Assembly (NCBI GenBank): GCA_026400355.1
Contig: JAPLPE010000019.1
Coordinates: 62,001-126,000, forward strand
Direction of reading: 5' to 3'
DNA from: Rhodobacterales bacterium
Lineage (GTDB): Bacteria; Pseudomonadota; Alphaproteobacteria; Rhodobacterales; Rhodobacteraceae
Length of the DNA stretch: 64,000 nucleotides
A program made the translations under genes and the position numbers. Below, in pieces: positions 62,340 to 64,000 of this stretch; position 1 is the stretch's first letter, and every line of letters starts with the position of its first letter. Under the pieces are notes generated by a model that worked only from the letters and a program-made list of their open reading frames with translations, had not been told where the DNA came from and made no database searches.

Positions 62340-62511
62340 CGGCATTCGAAGTCGCACTTTTACCCCGATTGACCCAAAGCCGCAGGCATTCGATGATCTG
62401 TTCCGGATGAACGGCGGCGTGATTGTCGAGCTCTGGGACGTGATCCAGGCCGTCCCGACCGAAGGCCTTGCCAATGGTAACGGGTTGTTCGGAGGCCTTG
62501 ACGCAAACTGA
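62340..62511 (+). pseudogene. Fragment of a SnoaL/NTF2-like protein
   Basis: Only the C-terminal part is present: FDDLFRMNGGVIVELWDVIQ followed by AVPTEGLANGNGLF, ending TGA. The string DLFRxxxGxIVEhWDVIQ is typical of SnoaL-like nuclear transport factor 2 family proteins. No N-terminal half was found on either strand. Confidence 0.5.
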
Positions 62512-62546
62512 GGGCGGTGCGGCCGGTCAGCCAGCCCTGAACACCA

Positions 62547-62572
62547 CAGGCGGAGAATTTCCTCTCCGCCTG
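62547..62572 (-). terminator. Hairpin after the amino-acid permease gene
   Basis: CAGGCGGAGA / TCTCCGCCTG (10-bp perfect stem) with a 6-nt loop, just past the permease stop. No T-run follows on the minus strand, so it may be a transcript-end stabiliser. Confidence 0.55.
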
Positions 62573-62581
62573 AGGAACAGA

Positions 62582-63379
62582 TCAGCGTTCGGTGCGCTGG
62601 CGCAGGCGCTGTTCAATGTTCCGCAGGAATAGCGAGAGGCCGATGGTGATCGTGAGGTAGATGAGCGCCACAACGTTGTAGGTTTCAAGGTAACGGAAAT
62701 TGCCTGCCGCTGTGACCTTGCCCAGTTGGGTAATGTCGCTGACGCCAAGGACCGAGACGAGGGAGGAATCCTTGACCATGGCCACGAAATCGTTGCCGAG
62801 CGGGGGGAGGATGACCTTGAACGCCTGCGGAAAGACGATGAAGCGGAAGCGGTGCCAGCGGTTGAGGCCCAACGCCTCGCCCGCTTCGATCTGGCCCTTG
62901 TCGACGGAGAGCAGACCCGCGCGGAAGATTTCCGACAGGAAAGAGGCGTAGGCAAGCGTAAGTGCGATGACGGCGCGCCAGAGGAGCGGGAAGTCGCGGG
63001 AGAGGATCGGGTCGCGGCCGAGTTTGGCGAGGACCCAGTTCAGCGCCTCGACCGTGGCGGGGGCGAGGACGAAGGCCACATAGAGGAGCAGGACGATGAT
63101 CGGGATGCCACGCATCACCTCGACATAAAGCCGGGCGGCCTGACGGAGGATGAGGGAGCCCGAGAGTTGGGCGAGGGCCAGACCGAGTCCGAGGAGGCAA
63201 GCCAGTGAGTAGGCGACGATGGTCACCATCACGGTGATCCAGATCCCTTTGGCCAGCGTGCGCAGCACCAGGGCATAGGTTTCAGCCGAGAGCACCTGCC
63301 AGAACAGGTAGAGGCCCGTCATCGCGATGATGACGAGCCACCAGGGAAAATCCTTGTCCTGCGGCGGTGTTGGCACCAT
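62582..63379 (-). CDS. Polar amino-acid ABC transporter permease (HisM/GlnP type)
   Basis: 265 residues with five predicted helices. GIWITVMVTIVAYSLACLLG is the HisMQ-type start, and EAGEALGLNRWHRFRFIVFPQA (EAA loop) and VKDSSLVSVLGVSDITQLG are diagnostic. It works with the binding protein encoded upstream; no ATPase gene is in the window, so either it lies upstream out of view or elsewhere. Confidence 0.9.
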   Translation of the reverse strand: MVPTPPQDKDFPWWLVIIAMTGLYLFWQVLSAETYALVLRTLAKGIWITVMVTIVAYSLACLLGLGLALAQLSGSLILRQAARLYVEVMRGIPIIVLLLYVAFVLAPATVEALNWVLAKLGRDPILSRDFPLLWRAVIALTLAYASFLSEIFRAGLLSVDKGQIEAGEALGLNRWHRFRFIVFPQAFKVILPPLGNDFVAMVKDSSLVSVLGVSDITQLGKVTAAGNFRYLETYNVVALIYLTITIGLSLFLRNIEQRLRQRTER

Positions 63380-63437
63380 CAGCGGGGCAGCCCGAAAAGA
63401 CGCACGGGCGCCCGCTTATGACCGGGATTGATGGGCT

Positions 63438-64000
63438 TCATTCACCCATCTTGTACTCGAGGAACCACTTGGTGTTCAGCGCATCGAGCGTGCCGTCGGC
63501 GGCGAGGGACGCGATGGCTGCGTTGATCGGGACGACGAGATCGGAGCCTTTGGGGAAGATGAAACCGAAATCTTCGGTCCCGAGCGGTTCGCCGACCAGC
63601 TTGAGCCCGCCGTCGGAGGCTTCGACATATCCGGCGCCTGCAGTACCGTCAGTCAGGACAAGATCCACGTCGCCAGCGCGAAGTGCCTGAACGGTGGCAC
63701 CGAAGGTTTCGAACAGCTTGATGCGCGGGTTGGCTTCGTCACCGTCAAGTACGTCATAGACGCCGACATAGAAGGGGGTCGTTCCGGGCTGGGCGGCCAT
63801 CAGGAGTTCTGCGTTGGCTGCAAAGGAGGCTGCGTCGGTGAAACGCTCTTCATCGCCACGCACCATCATGACCATCTCGCTTGTCATGTACTTGTCCGAG
63901 AAATCGACCATTTCCTTGCGGTCGTCGCGGATCGTGATGCCGGTCATCCCGAGGTCGTACTGGCCTTCGGACACGGCGGGGATCATGGCGTCCCAGCTGA
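63438..64000 (-). CDS. Periplasmic amino-acid-binding protein (family 3), 5' end outside the window
   Basis: The frame is open to the window edge ([20 protein letters not shown]). [22 protein letters not shown] is the classic family 3 ligand-site segment and [40 protein letters not shown] and LNTKWF follow. The signal peptide and N-terminal third are missing because the gene extends past the edge. It lies 58 bp upstream of the permease gene, forming an importer. Confidence 0.9.
   Translation of the reverse strand, partial: SWDAMIPAVSEGQYDLGMTGITIRDDRKEMVDFSDKYMTSEMVMMVRGDEERFTDAASFAANAELLMAAQPGTTPFYVGVYDVLDGDEANPRIKLFETFGATVQALRAGDVDLVLTDGTAGAGYVEASDGGLKLVGEPLGTEDFGFIFPKGSDLVVPINAAIASLAADGTLDALNTKWFLEYKMGE

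Overview
The window is high-GC bacterial chromosome, most likely from an alphaproteobacterium of the Rhodobacterales (Rhodobacteraceae/Paracoccaceae). The evidence is gene content: a hisS-hisZ-hisG operon with the short HisG, xdhABC, a standalone Hint-domain protein, tandem YdcZ-type DMT proteins, a sulfide:quinone oxidoreductase-like enzyme, a DMGDH/sarcosine dehydrogenase-like enzyme and a DMSP-lyase-like remnant. No phage, plasmid or CRISPR structure and no tRNA or rRNA was recognised. Genes are dense, and many junctions are 1-4 bp stop/start overlaps.

Layout. 1-14.5 kb: end of a HemG-like flavodoxin gene, a MotA/MotB-like energised pair whose MotB-like partner carries a very long coiled coil, chaC, a DUF2125 gene, an extensin-like (LAS-type) gene, prephenate dehydrogenase coupled to hisC, a YqhA-family membrane protein, rpsD with a clear terminator, two glycosyltransferases, a Hint-domain protein and an LpxR-like outer-membrane protein. 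14.7-16.6 kb: two YdcZ-type transporters and an unidentified membrane protein.

16.7-30.7 kb is an amino-sugar locus. A minus-strand operon runs permease-permease-binding protein-ATPase-Gfo/Idh-SIS(NagB-II-like)-SIS(AgaS-like)-ROK kinase-GatZ/AgaZ-NagA. Facing it are a GntR/UTRA regulator and a GH20 hexosaminidase that has no visible signal peptide. Oligosaccharides are probably imported intact, cleaved in the cytoplasm, phosphorylated, deacetylated and deaminated; the two SIS enzymes plus GatZ/AgaZ suggest that both GlcNAc and GalNAc can be used.

31-45 kb: a broken DMSP-lyase-like cupin gene, hisS-hisZ-hisG, slyX, and xdhABC translationally coupled to a BMP-type nucleoside/purine ABC transporter, consistent with purine scavenging and oxidation. 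45-59 kb: GNAT, SQR-like enzyme with an AT-rich palindromic operator, aspartoacylase-like protein, aldo/keto reductase, DAO-type oxidase, GH25 lysozyme, DMGDH-like protein, a decayed stretch (hydrolase pseudogene plus IS5-type remnant), SDR, 2-hydroxyacid dehydrogenase, SH3 protein and CDF exporter. 60-64 kb: M3 peptidase, more gene remnants, and an amino-acid ABC permease with the truncated binding-protein gene.

The least expected signals are repeat related. Two families of short intergenic repeats recur through the window, and copies sit in frame inside both xdhA and xdhB; members of one family also supply the stop codons of nagA and of the SDR gene. Separately, hisS carries a roughly 270 bp block of clearly lower GC in its insertion domain.
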